Of a DNA stretch of 64,000 bases, positions 34,304 to 42,963 are shown one piece after another. The position numbers and the translations under genes were made by a program. How positions within the stretch are numbered: position 1 is the first letter of the stretch; every line of letters starts with the position of its first letter. The notes beneath the pieces are model-generated. The model worked only from the letters and a program-made list of their open reading frames with translations, searched no databases and was not told the DNA's origin. Source of the stretch: Phormidium tanganyikae FI6-MK23 (GTDB lineage: Bacteria > Cyanobacteriota > Cyanobacteriia > Leptolyngbyales > Leptolyngbyaceae); NCBI GenBank assembly GCA_019359175.1, contig JAHHHU010000019.1, positions 1 through 64,000 on the forward strand, written 5' to 3'.

Positions 34304-35038
34304 TTAGGCGACTAGCATTCCGTTGATGGGATTGTTCAAAATCTTGAAGGAGCTAACGGCAGCAACAACTTGCTTTGGTGTGTATAGCTCGTCGTAGGCA
34401 CGTCCCTTAAATGGATTCAGGCTTGCCGCTAAGTTTGCATCTTGGACGAGTCGATCGCGATCGGGTTCGGTGCTAGGTCGTCCGGCAAGTTCTCGCACCG
34501 CAGCAGAATGGCGACCTTCAACCGAGACGATCGAGCCTGCCGCTAAAATGTATGTTGGATTGGTTAGGCTTGGACCTGCACCGTTATACGCATGAACCCC
34601 CAAGTCTTCTAACGTGACTGCCGTATTCAAGATTTTGTCGCGGCTTGTCAGGAGTGCATTAAGACCAGCAGCATTTAGACTTAAATCGCGGGATTGGAAC
34701 AGTGCATTACTTCCCAGAACTTGGCGCAAAAATGCGACGTGCGCGGCTTCATGACTTCCAATCTCGCTCAAATAATCGCGTTCTTTCGGATTGGTAATCT
34801 TGCCGCTCTTAAGAGCTGCTGGGTAGAACGCTGCTTCAAGTTCTTCTAGTAACAATGCAAAGTTAAGGATACCGATATCATTTGCATTGAAGGTGAGTGT
34901 CTTGGCTCGTGTTTGAGCCATTACGATTTTCGGCGTGCTTGCCAACAGAGCCGTACCAATGCCGAGAAGCCCCCATTTCAGGGCACGACGGCGCGAAAAA
35001 ATTGCTCGATCGAGATCAAGTGTCGGCAGAAGATTCAT
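34304..35038 (-). CDS. exported ferritin-like domain protein 1 (Tat-type signal)
   Basis: A 244-residue protein, first gene of the operon. The start has a twin-arginine-like signal, SRRRALKWGLLGIGTALL, which ends near VMAQ, so it may be exported folded with its metals. The ferritin-like helices contain LLLEELEAAFYPAALKSG, SEIGSHEAAHVAFLRQVLG, LEDLGVHAYNGAGP and SIVSVEGRHSAAVRELAG. It is a paralogue of the next gene, and together they may form a hetero-oligomer in the periplasm. An inverted repeat (35156-35194) lies about 120-155 bases upstream of the start. Confidence 0.87.
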   Translation of the reverse strand: MNLLPTLDLDRAIFSRRRALKWGLLGIGTALLASTPKIVMAQTRAKTLTFNANDIGILNFALLLEELEAAFYPAALKSGKITNPKERDYLSEIGSHEAAHVAFLRQVLGSNALFQSRDLSLNAAGLNALLTSRDKILNTAVTLEDLGVHAYNGAGPSLTNPTYILAAGSIVSVEGRHSAAVRELAGRPSTEPDRDRLVQDANLAASLNPFKGRAYDELYTPKQVVAAVSSFKILNNPINGMLVA

Positions 35039-35363
35039 GAGTACTTAATTCTGAAGTAGGAGTGACACAAACACTAGAACGAGTTCTGATGTATCTAAAA
35101 GAACCCGTAATCAGTTTGCTTGTCTCTAAGATAGTGTCGATCGCAATATGATATTTCTATCTAAAGGAGTACTTAGCCTCCTCCTTTAGATAGATTCCAA
35201 ATTCTGCAATGTCCGTAATGGCCTCGACGATTAGATTTAAACAGTTAACAAACTTAATAAAAGGTTTGATCGACTGTACTGGGCAATTTCAGATCAACTG
35301 TATCTAGAAGCAGTTTGAGATTGATTGTTAGAATTGCAACCTAATGTTTAATTTCGCTTTGTT
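35039..35363. other. intergenic promoter region with a 14-bp inverted repeat
   Basis: No gene is supported. TCTATCTAAAGGAG (35156-35169) pairs perfectly with 35181-35194 across an 11-base loop, upstream of the ferritin-like operon and on the far side of rarD. It may be an operator or a structured leader. The rest is AT-rich. Confidence 0.6.
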
Positions 35364-36266
35364 TTGAACAAGTCTGCTGAAATATATTCTTCCTCAAAGC
35401 TTGGAGCTATCTATGCAGTTTTAGCTTATTCTGCTTGGGGGCTATTCCCGCTGTATTGGAAGTTTCTCACGCAAGTTCCCGCAGTTGAATTAGTGTGTCA
35501 TCGGATCGTTTGGTCGATGTTGCTATTGATGGGTTTACTCTGGGCGCAACATCGGATTGCTGAATTTCGGCAACTGTGGCGATCGCCAAAAACGATCGCG
35601 GCTCTCCTTCTCACTACAACACTAATTGCTGGAAACTGGTGCATTTATATCTATGGAGTCAACAGCGGGCAGATTGTTGAAACCAGTTTGGGATATTACA
35701 TTAATCCGCTAGTTACGGTATTGCTCGGATCACTAATTCTAAAAGAGAAGCTGAATCTCGTGAAAAAGATTGCAGTATTGCTAGCAGCGATCGCGGTTTT
35801 GAATTTCATTTGGCACTTCGGACAAGTCCCTTGGATTGCGATCGCGCTTGCATTCTCATTCGCGTTGTATGGATTGTTTCGCAAATTGATTATTGTGACA
35901 CCGATCGTAGGGTTAACCGTCGAGACATTGTTAGCAACCCCGATCGCTTTGGCATACATTGGTTACGGAAGCGCGACGAACACCGGGCATTTTGGCACAA
36001 GTTGGCAAGTGAGCGCATTGTTAATCGGTTGTGGAATTGTAACAGCGCTTCCCTTGCTCTGGTTTAACAATGCAGCAAAGCGACTACAGCTTTCGACGTT
36101 GGGATTTTTTCAGTATCTTGCACCGAGTCTTCAGCTTTTGATCGGAGTCGTGTTGTATCGTGAGCCGTTTACAGCCATTCACGCGGTTACATTTTTGCTG
36201 ATCTGGGCCGCGATCGCGATTTATTTGATCGCATCAATGCGAAATCGGAAGACATTGCACGCCTAA
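35364..36266 (+). CDS. rarD: EamA/RarD-family membrane transporter
   Basis: A 300-residue drug/metabolite-type transporter of about ten membrane helices. The RarD signature is KLGAIYAVLAYSAWGLFPLY at the start, followed by VELVCHRIVWSMLLLMGL and GYYINPLVTVLLGSLILKEK, then GLFRKLIIVTPIVGLTVETL and FNNAAKRLQLSTLGFFQYLA. The substrate is not known for the family in cyanobacteria. The start is TTG at 35364 (MNKSAEIYSSS), the only good in-frame choice. A terminator follows the stop. Confidence 0.92.
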   Translation: MNKSAEIYSSSKLGAIYAVLAYSAWGLFPLYWKFLTQVPAVELVCHRIVWSMLLLMGLLWAQHRIAEFRQLWRSPKTIAALLLTTTLIAGNWCIYIYGVNSGQIVETSLGYYINPLVTVLLGSLILKEKLNLVKKIAVLLAAIAVLNFIWHFGQVPWIAIALAFSFALYGLFRKLIIVTPIVGLTVETLLATPIALAYIGYGSATNTGHFGTSWQVSALLIGCGIVTALPLLWFNNAAKRLQLSTLGFFQYLAPSLQLLIGVVLYREPFTAIHAVTFLLIWAAIAIYLIASMRNRKTLHA

Positions 36267-36271
36267 AACGA

Positions 36272-36310
36272 AGCCTCCAAGTCTACTAGAAACCTGGAGG
36301 CTCTTTTATT
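36272..36310 (+). terminator. rho-independent terminator after rarD
   Basis: AGCCTCCA (36272-36279) pairs with TGGAGGCT (36295-36302), followed by CTTTTATTT. It separates rarD from the convergent yajQ gene. Confidence 0.82.
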
Positions 36311-36321
36311 TCTCGATCGCT

Positions 36322-36813
36322 TTATCGATAGTTCGTAAACTGTAACGCCATCGGAAAATCTTCTTGTTTCATCCGCTGCATTACCGCTTGCAAATCATCC
36401 TTCGACTTTGCCGAAACGCGCACCGCATCGCCTTGAATCGACCCTTGAGCCTTTTTAAATTCATCGCGAATAATCTTCGTGATTTGCTTCGCGACATCTT
36501 GATCGATGCCTTTTTTCAGCTTAATTTCTTGCCGAACGCGGCTACCACTCGCCGACTCGACTTTACCGTAATCGAAAATTTTCAGCGATAGATCGCGTTT
36601 CGCGGCGCGTTGTTGCATCAAAGTATGAACCGCATCAAGCGTAAATTCGCTATCGGTATTAATGACGATCGCATCTGCACCGAGTTCGATCTCCGTTTTT
36701 GTATCTTTGAGATCGTAGCGGCTTTGGACATCGCGCTTTGTGGTGTCGATCGCGTTAACGAGTTCTTGGCGATCGAAGTCGCTGACAATATCAAACGAAA
36801 ATGTAGAAGCCAT
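36322..36813 (-). CDS. yajQ: YajQ family cyclic-di-GMP/nucleotide-binding protein
   Basis: A 163-residue protein with two ferredoxin-like domains. Family motifs are [20 protein letters not shown] at the start, [20 protein letters not shown], and [20 protein letters not shown]. The C-terminus is [20 protein letters not shown] then [11 protein letters not shown], which is conserved to the last residue. Members bind c-di-GMP or other nucleotides and affect gene expression in other bacteria; the cyanobacterial role is not established. It lies ten bases after the MAPEG gene. Confidence 0.96.
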   Translation of the reverse strand: MASTFSFDIVSDFDRQELVNAIDTTKRDVQSRYDLKDTKTEIELGADAIVINTDSEFTLDAVHTLMQQRAAKRDLSLKIFDYGKVESASGSRVRQEIKLKKGIDQDVAKQITKIIRDEFKKAQGSIQGDAVRVSAKSKDDLQAVMQRMKQEDFPMALQFTNYR

Positions 36814-36823
36814 AAACCAATTG

Positions 36824-37240
36824 TTAAAGCGTGCTGATTAAGCTTAGTCCGATTAGCGTAAAGCTGCAAAGTGAGCCAACGGCAAACATCATCGATCGCA
36901 AAAGCGAAATGTTCAGAATATAAAAAACCGGAAACAACAATCGCGCAATGATCCACACGATCGCCGCCCATCCTGCTAGTTCCGAAGTCTGGTTCGTCAC
37001 ATACGCCATCAGTGCCGCCGCTGCAAAAATCGGAAAGGCTTCGAGGGCGTTCTGATGCGCCCAAGTTGCGCGTTTTGCATAATTTGGCAGCTTGTCAAAC
37101 GCAGCACGAGGAGCCGCTAAAGCTTCCTTACCAATTTGTACCCGCGCATAAGCGACCACAAGAAACGGAAGATAGATCCAAACGACAGCAACAGCGATCG
37201 CGATCAGAAGCAAACTCGGAACGGGTAATCCAAACAGCAT
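36824..37240 (-). CDS. MAPEG family membrane protein
   Basis: A 138-residue protein with four membrane helices, of the membrane-associated eicosanoid/glutathione family. [20 protein letters not shown] with the [20 protein letters not shown] segment marks the family, where the loop has the conserved Asn and Glu. Eukaryotic relatives use glutathione; bacterial relatives are mostly uncharacterised and may conjugate glutathione or reduce peroxides. It is three bases after the DprA-like gene and ten bases before yajQ, so the three likely share a transcript. Confidence 0.9.
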   Translation of the reverse strand: MLFGLPVPSLLLIAIAVAVVWIYLPFLVVAYARVQIGKEALAAPRAAFDKLPNYAKRATWAHQNALEAFPIFAAAALMAYVTNQTSELAGWAAIVWIIARLLFPVFYILNISLLRSMMFAVGSLCSFTLIGLSLISTL

Positions 37241-37243
37241 AGA

Positions 37244-37771
37244 TCAATCAAAATAGAACAGAGTAACGACTTTGCGCTGATCTTCAGCATCGCGGCAAGT
37301 TTGCAGCAACGTATGACTATCGTGAAACGCAAAGGAAATGAGTTGCTGACAGCGAGAAATAATCTCTTGGTTACAAAGCGCACTCGCTTCACTGAGAGAC
37401 AGGGAATTGTTTTCCGGGCATTCGACCAGGTGCATTACCGTTTCGAGCTGATCGCGGGATTCGCGCGGTTGTCGATCGAGTCCCTGCGGCAAAATCACCG
37501 TCAGCATTGACGCATCAGCCCGTAATGCCCCTCGGATTGCAGCAAAATTTGTCCCTGTGGAACCAGAGGTAATAATCCGATTTCCTTCCAGCACCAGTGC
37601 ATACGCCATCATCTCAATCAGCGTTTGATGCGTAATCGGAACGTGCCGTGAACCGAGAATTGCGAGCCGCTTTGACCCGGTTTGCTGGATCGTGGCAAGT
37701 TCTTGTAGAAAATCATCTACTTTTGGTAGATCGTCGATCGACTGACTCAAAGGATTTACATAGGTTGACAA
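37244..37771 (-). CDS. DprA/SMF-like Rossmann-fold protein
   Basis: A 175-residue protein, annotated in cyanobacteria as DNA recombination-mediator protein A-like. The Rossmann core has KRLAILGSRHVPITHQTLIE and NRIITSGSTGTNFAAIRGAL, then LTVILPQGLDRQPRESRDQL, which parallel the GSR and SGGA-type motifs of DprA/SMF. It is shorter than true DprA and lacks the helix-turn-helix and SAM-like domains, so a role in competence is not certain. It may be a LOG-like nucleotide-binding protein. First gene of a three-gene run with MAPEG and yajQ. Confidence 0.8.
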   Translation of the reverse strand: MSTYVNPLSQSIDDLPKVDDFLQELATIQQTGSKRLAILGSRHVPITHQTLIEMMAYALVLEGNRIITSGSTGTNFAAIRGALRADASMLTVILPQGLDRQPRESRDQLETVMHLVECPENNSLSLSEASALCNQEIISRCQQLISFAFHDSHTLLQTCRDAEDQRKVVTLFYFD

Positions 37772-37786
37772 CGCAATTGATTGTAT

Positions 37787-37950
37787 CAGACACCTTTGAC
37801 ATCCGCGTCATTTGCAAACAGTTCTAGAACTTCGTCACACCAGGCAATGTAGTCTTCTTCGTAACGAATGCCACGTCGTAAAACTAAACATCAGTGTTTT
37901 TGCGTGATTTGGAATGCGTAGTGGTGTGGAGCATCTTCTGATATCGCTAG
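37787..37950 (-). pseudogene. remnant of a PadR-family regulator C-terminal domain
   Basis: The minus strand reads EDAPHHYAFQITQKH, a TGA stop, then CLVLRRGIRYEEDYIAWCDE and VLELFANDADVKGV in the same frame. RGIRYEEDYIAWCDE is typical of the C-terminal helix of cyanobacterial PadR-like regulators. The N-terminal winged helix is missing and no start precedes it, so this is a dead fragment. The adjacent DprA-like gene and carotenoid oxygenase are intact. Confidence 0.6.
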
Positions 37951-38028
37951 AATTAAGGCCGCACCCGTAGAGACCTAAAGCGATCTGCTTTATCGATCGA
38001 CAGCAGATAATTAAATTAAGGAAAAGTT

Positions 38029-39480
38029 ATGGTGACAGCAACGCGCGCAGGTTTCCCTGTGCCAGAGGCAGCGCAATCTTGGAACCAATCCGTTTTGCAT
38101 ACAGCAAAAGGATTCGCACCGACAGCACTCCCCGTATTATCTGGAGCGATTCCAGCAGGACTGAGAGGATCGCTCTATCGCAACGGGCCAGGACGACTAG
38201 AGCGGGGCGGGATTCGGGTCGGACATTGGTTTGATGGCGATGGCGCGGTTTTGGGTGTGCAGTTTGGCGATCGCGGAGCAACGGGCGTTTATCGGTATGT
38301 CGAGAGCGATAAGTTTCTCAAAGAAGAACGTGCTGGAAAGTTGTTGTACAGCGGGTATGGAATGTTGCCGCCTGGAGGATTGCTCAATCGAGTGACCAAA
38401 GGATTGAAAAATGCGGCGAATACGTCGGTTTTGGCGTTTAGCGATCGTGTTCTTGCACTCTGGGAAGGTGGACATCCTCACGCGCTCGATTTAGAGACGC
38501 TGGAGACTCAGAAAGTTGATGATTTGGGCGGTTTGCCTGAATTGCTGCCGTTTTCTGCCCATCCAAAGCGCGATCCAATTACGGGCGAAGTTTACAATTT
38601 TGGCGTAAGTTTTGGCAAAGGGATTACGCTGAATTTGTATTGTCTCGATGCGACTGGCAAATTACAACGCCGCGATAGTCATACGCTCGATGGATTTCCG
38701 CTAATTCATGATTTTGTCATGGCAGGTCAGTATCTGCTATTTTTCATCTCTCCGGTGCGACTCAATCCGCTGCCGCTAGTCGCAAGGCTCAAAAGTTTTA
38801 GCGAATCGTTTGACTGGAAGCCAGAAAAAGGAACTCAGGTCTTAGTATTCGATCGACAAACGCTAAAACTCATCAGCCAAGGCGAAACCGATCCTTGGTA
38901 TCAATGGCACTTTGGAAACGCTTGTGTTGATACTGAAGGAAATGCTGTTGTTGATGTGATTCGATATGCTGACTTCAACACAAATGAATACTTAAGACAA
39001 GTTGCAACAGGCAAAACTCACACATCGGCAAAGTCAACACTCTGGCAAATCCGAGTCAACCCGCTAACCGGAAAAGTTTTAGAACAGCAGGAACTCCTCG
39101 ATCGACATTGTGAATTTCCAGTCGTTAAGCCGGATGATGTCGGACAATCCTGGCGACATACTTACTTCTCGCTGCATCGTCAAGGCGCAGATCCGATAAA
39201 GGAAATCTTTGGCGCGATCGCGCGATTTGATCAAAAAACGGGTGAGTTGATCGAAGCGGATTGCGGCGAGAATCGTTATCCGATGGAGCCGATTTATGCA
39301 CCAGACGCGATCGAGCCAGATCAAGGTTGGATCGTTACTGTCGTTTATGACGGCAACACGAACCAGAGTGAAGTTTGGGTTTTCGATAGCGATCGATTAA
39401 ATGACCAGCCCGTATGCCGATTAGCGTTGCCAGAAGTGATTCCAATTGGATTTCATGGAACTTGGAAACCTGCTTTCTAG
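38029..39480 (+). CDS. carotenoid cleavage oxygenase (apocarotenoid oxygenase-like)
   Basis: A non-haem iron enzyme of the RPE65/CCD family, 483 residues, that cleaves carotenoid or apocarotenoid double bonds. The seven-bladed propeller is marked by GSLYRNGPGRLERGGIRVGH near residue 45, HWFDGDGAVLGVQF, FSAHPKRDPITGEVYNFG, GFPLIHDFVMAGQYLLFFIS and GFHGTW at the end. The four iron-ligand histidines appear to lie in AHPKRDP, LIHDFV, the QWHFGNA region and the last GFHGTW. AAGGA precedes the ATG. It overlaps the convergent 2-oxoglutarate-type gene by four bases. Confidence 0.94.
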   Translation: MVTATRAGFPVPEAAQSWNQSVLHTAKGFAPTALPVLSGAIPAGLRGSLYRNGPGRLERGGIRVGHWFDGDGAVLGVQFGDRGATGVYRYVESDKFLKEERAGKLLYSGYGMLPPGGLLNRVTKGLKNAANTSVLAFSDRVLALWEGGHPHALDLETLETQKVDDLGGLPELLPFSAHPKRDPITGEVYNFGVSFGKGITLNLYCLDATGKLQRRDSHTLDGFPLIHDFVMAGQYLLFFISPVRLNPLPLVARLKSFSESFDWKPEKGTQVLVFDRQTLKLISQGETDPWYQWHFGNACVDTEGNAVVDVIRYADFNTNEYLRQVATGKTHTSAKSTLWQIRVNPLTGKVLEQQELLDRHCEFPVVKPDDVGQSWRHTYFSLHRQGADPIKEIFGAIARFDQKTGELIEADCGENRYPMEPIYAPDAIEPDQGWIVTVVYDGNTNQSEVWVFDSDRLNDQPVCRLALPEVIPIGFHGTWKPAF

Positions 39481-40472
39481 AATTCCGGGATGCGCTTTAA
39501 TGCTCGATCGCTGTTTAAATGAGCCGAGTAAACATAGAGCGATTGCGGATCAACTCGATCGTGCTGCATCTGATAATCACGGGTAGCAAATTCGATTTGA
39601 AGCATTAATCGATCGTGTCGAATCGGTGGCATTCCTTTGTGAAAACACAGTGTATCTTCAACGAATCCAAAGCCCGCATTTCCCCGAATCGTTACCAGGT
39701 TTTCAATTCCATAAGAATCGATAATTTCTGAATCTTTGAATCGTTTTTTATTCCATTCGTGAGCAAACTTTTTGCGGCGGTGCGTGCCCCGGATACAAGC
39801 GTGTGCACCCGTTAAGCTATCGACGTTGGTGAGGTAAAAAAAGAATTTGATAAAGCGATAATCATCCAAATCGTAGTGAAATAATTGTGCGGCTTTTCGA
39901 CGAGCTTGCAGCGGGGCTTCTGTGACAAAACTCCACCAAAGATTGCTGCTAATCAAGACAGGATTTGCCCCTAAATATTCCGCTGCGATCGACAACAGCA
40001 TCGGATCACGGCTCAATTGTGCGATCGCTGGACAAGTCTCGATCGTATTGAAGTAGCTTGCTGTCACGAATTGCCGATTGTACCAATATTCGGCTTCACG
40101 CTTTTGGGTGCAGGGGAAGCCATACTCCGGTTTGCGATCGCCGTAGCAAGGATACTGTTTTGCATATGTGATCATCTCATCGAGCATTCCAGACGGGAGA
40201 TTCAAACCTAAGTAAATTCCATCCTTGACGACAGACTGCACGATCGATTCTGGAGAGACCTTAGAAAAGACGGACTCGCCAGAGAAATTCAACGAAGGGG
40301 TAGTACGTGACTGAGACCGATTGATCAGCGATCGTACAAAGCCAAATCGCGCTGTTTGTCGCATCAGTAGCCATTTCGGATTCTTCGTGATGCCTCGAAA
40401 CCACTCATATCCAGCGTCATAGGCATCATGGTAAAACTCTCGTAACCAATACAATCTTGAGAACACACTCAA
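39477..40472 (-). CDS. phytanoyl-CoA dioxygenase-like Fe(II)/2-oxoglutarate protein
   Basis: A 331-residue protein with a double-stranded beta-helix core. The facial triad is suggested by LFHYDLDDYRFIKFFFYLTN (H-x-D near residue 193) and by His in DTLCFHKGMPPIRHDRLML (about 280). The N-terminal half, including ANPVLISSNLWWSF, is helical. RGTHRRKKFAHEWNKKRF is basic. Such enzymes hydroxylate lipids, peptides or secondary metabolites; the substrate is unknown. It converges on the carotenoid oxygenase with a four-base overlap, which does not by itself imply a shared pathway. Confidence 0.8.
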   Translation of the reverse strand: MSVFSRLYWLREFYHDAYDAGYEWFRGITKNPKWLLMRQTARFGFVRSLINRSQSRTTPSLNFSGESVFSKVSPESIVQSVVKDGIYLGLNLPSGMLDEMITYAKQYPCYGDRKPEYGFPCTQKREAEYWYNRQFVTASYFNTIETCPAIAQLSRDPMLLSIAAEYLGANPVLISSNLWWSFVTEAPLQARRKAAQLFHYDLDDYRFIKFFFYLTNVDSLTGAHACIRGTHRRKKFAHEWNKKRFKDSEIIDSYGIENLVTIRGNAGFGFVEDTLCFHKGMPPIRHDRLMLQIEFATRDYQMQHDRVDPQSLYVYSAHLNSDRALKRIPEF

Positions 40473-41044
40473 TCTCCATCAAGCGATTTTTTGAGCCATC
40501 TGTTTCAGATATTCCAACGCTTCACAAAATCTCCCGGTGGATTTGTGAATACTTCAAGATTGTTCCCGCAACAGAATAAAGATTTGATAAATCACGGATT
40601 TTTTCTGTAAAAGCTTTACAGTTCTGAAAAATTACACTCAGTAAATTCTGCAAATTCTTCGGAAATCACTGAGTCTTCACACGAGATTTATGAACTCTTC
40701 TTTAAGAGATTTCTTGATGGTTTACTTAACGATGATCCAGCATGAAATAAAGCAATTTGAAAGACGATCGCTTGACCGTCCATACTATTTTGATTCAGCC
40801 AAAACCTCGTCATTTCAGCACTTCTCACAGATTTAATTTAATAATTTACTTACTAAATATTCGATTTGCTCATAACAATTGAAAAAATTGATACTGTAAA
40901 ATTCTCACAAATGAACTACATTACGCTCAGTGATCTGACGTACACTAGCAGAGCATTTGTGAGAATTGCCAAAACAGTTCGGATCACCAGCAGAAAGTTT
41001 GAATGACCTAAATAGCATTGACGTAGGAGTGAACATCCAGCTTT
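40473..41044. other. AT-rich 572-bp intergenic region with a 14-bp inverted repeat
   Basis: It lies between divergent genes and holds no supported gene. AATTCTCACAAATG (40900-40913) pairs perfectly with CATTTGTGAGAATT (40954-40967), 40 bases apart, upstream of the geranylgeranyl-reductase-like gene. It could be two half-sites bound by one regulator. AGGAG at 41025-41029 is rather far from the downstream ATG. Confidence 0.5.
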
Positions 41045-42166
41045 ATGTTTGACTGTATTGTTGTCGGAGCAGGGCCCGCCGGGGGAACCGCTGCTTATCA
41101 CCTTGCCAAACGCGGACGCTCTGTTCTCGTGCTAGAGAAAGAAGCGCTGCCTCGCTATAAACCCTGTAGCGGCGGTGTCTCTCCTGCGATCGCGCAATGG
41201 TTTGATTTCGATTTCAGCCCCGTGATTTCCCGCAAAGTCAATACGATTCGATATACCTGGAAGCTCGGCGATCCCGTCGATGCAACGCTCGAAACACCAG
41301 AACCGATGTGGATGGTGCAACGCGATCAGTTTGATGAGTTTGTGATCAAGCAGGCACAGCAAGCAGGCGCTAAAATTCAAGACGCAACGGCAGTGACAGG
41401 GATCGAATTTAAAGGCGATCGCTGGCAAGTCAACACCACAGCGGGAATGTTAGAAGCTCAATATCTCATTGCTGCCGATGGTGCAAAGGGAACGATGGCA
41501 AAATGGCTCGGCTTCAAAGAGCGCAAGACGCGAATGGGTGCGGTAATGGAAGCCCCACACGCGATCGGAAGTACGGCTCAGTTTGACTTCGGGATGCTGA
41601 AGAACGGCTTTATCTGGAACTTACCGAAAAGTGAAGGATTTTCCGCAGGAACGGCTTCGTTTCGCGGTGACGATCGCACCGATTTCAATGCGGCATTGTT
41701 CAAATATGCGAAAGAAGCTGGATTCAACACCAGCGGCGCACAAGTTCACACACACCCGATCGTATTTTGGGACGGAGATCAAACGCTTCATACTCAAAAC
41801 GCTGTACTGGCAGGAGAAACGGCTGCGATCGTTGATCCGATGACTGCTGAAGGAATTCGTCCTTCGATGTATAGCGGCATGAAGGCGGCGGAAGCAGTTG
41901 ATCAATCGTTAAATGGCGATCGAACAGCATTGGCTCAGTACACCGAAATTATTCAGCGGGACTGGGGCAGCGATATGGTTTGGGCGCAGCGATTAGCAAA
42001 TCTGTTCTATCGAGTGCCGGGGATCGGGTACAAAGTGGGCGTGAAGCGTCCGAGCGCTACCGATCGATTGGGCAAAATTATGTGTGGTGAGATGCGGTAT
42101 GCGGATGTGGCAAATCGGGCGTTGAAACGATTGGGTGGCGGATTAATCCCAGGAATGGGCGGTTAG
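41045..42166 (+). CDS. geranylgeranyl reductase family flavoprotein
   Basis: A 373-residue FAD enzyme. The dinucleotide fold is CIVVGAGPAGGTAAYHLAKR at residues 5-24, then YKPCSGGVSPAIAQWF, a family hallmark, and LAGETAAIVDPMTAEGIRPS as the second FAD motif. ChlP in the same family reduces geranylgeranyl chains of chlorophyll and tocopherol, but this protein is shorter and more diverged. It may act on another polyprenyl lipid, so the gene name chlP is not given. The upstream gap holds an inverted repeat. A dispersed repeat (copy B) follows. Confidence 0.88.
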   Translation: MFDCIVVGAGPAGGTAAYHLAKRGRSVLVLEKEALPRYKPCSGGVSPAIAQWFDFDFSPVISRKVNTIRYTWKLGDPVDATLETPEPMWMVQRDQFDEFVIKQAQQAGAKIQDATAVTGIEFKGDRWQVNTTAGMLEAQYLIAADGAKGTMAKWLGFKERKTRMGAVMEAPHAIGSTAQFDFGMLKNGFIWNLPKSEGFSAGTASFRGDDRTDFNAALFKYAKEAGFNTSGAQVHTHPIVFWDGDQTLHTQNAVLAGETAAIVDPMTAEGIRPSMYSGMKAAEAVDQSLNGDRTALAQYTEIIQRDWGSDMVWAQRLANLFYRVPGIGYKVGVKRPSATDRLGKIMCGEMRYADVANRALKRLGGGLIPGMGG

Positions 42167-42208
42167 TCAATGGAAAACCAGACTCTTGCTCCCTCTCCCG
42201 GATTCTAC

Positions 42209-42407
42209 TGTGTACACACAGGTCGATTGAATCTGTTATCGCATAGATCTCTCGCCCCCTAAATCCCCCATTCTGGGGGACTTTGAGCAGAAGAAATTTC
42301 CAGAACGCAAGGCTTTTTTGAGTTTCAAAGTCCCCCAAATTTGGGGGATTTAGGGGGCAGAAGCCGACCTAAACGGAGCGATAGACGGCTATTGTGTACA
42401 CAATAGC
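42209..42407. repeat. dispersed inverted repeat copy B (42254-42358) flanked by TGTGTACACA palindromes
   Basis: The core at 42254-42358 has outer arms GCCCCCTAAATCCCCC and its complement, with inner arms that include CCCCCAAATTTGGGGG-type sequence and an AT-rich loop. TGTGTACACA occurs before it (42209-42218) and after it inside a 20-bp perfect palindrome GCTATTGTGTACACAATAGC (42388-42407). The right flank CAGAAGCCGACCTAAACG is the complement of the left flank of copy C. Confidence 0.85.
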
Positions 42408-42479
42408 TCCCAAACTGGCAGAGGGCCGGAGTGAGGGCGAGACAAGCTTGCAATGATGGAAGTGATTTAATTCACGCTC

Positions 42480-42860
42480 CTAAGCCTTATGCTCGTAATA
42501 GCTCGAAATATGATCGTAAACGTGCTGCGGAAACTCTAAATCTCGGTAGACGTTACATGCATCAGGATCATCAGAATTGGGGCAGATCGGAAAGTTCTGC
42601 TCCTGCTGCCACGCAAGAATACGATCGCGTTTCGGCGGATTATAATCTTTGCCTTGCACTTGCTGATACAAAGATTTTGCTTGCGCTTCATCACAGTCTT
42701 GGTCTTTCACAAGCGAATCGATCACTTCTTCCTCTGAAAGAAAGTGACGTGCAACCATTGCAAATACTAAGCGCCCATAGTGCCCGATGTCTTCTCCGTC
42801 CTCCAGAGAATCGAGCAAATGCGCCATCATGTCACTTTTTCTAAGGTCTTGTACAGTCAT
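42480..42860 (-). CDS. conserved hypothetical protein
   Basis: About 126 residues from ATG at 42860 (MTVQDLRKSDMMAHLLDSLE); an in-frame ATG at 42923 would add 21. It is acidic and helical, with HYGRLVFAMVARHFLSEEEV then LVKDQDCDEAQAKSLYQQVQ, and a C-terminal part with Cys at NFPICPNSDDPDACNVY. I recognise no named family. It is divergent from the FTR1 permease gene, whose start is 104 bases away. Confidence 0.7.
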   Translation of the reverse strand: MTVQDLRKSDMMAHLLDSLEDGEDIGHYGRLVFAMVARHFLSEEEVIDSLVKDQDCDEAQAKSLYQQVQGKDYNPPKRDRILAWQQEQNFPICPNSDDPDACNVYRDLEFPQHVYDHISSYYEHKA

Positions 42861-42963
42861 TGCTATCGATTTGATCTCATCTCCTTCGTTATAGAACTTG
42901 TGATCTAAGATGCCGTCTATCATAAGTCTATTAAAATTGTCAGTAGTTCTTCAGTCATCTATT

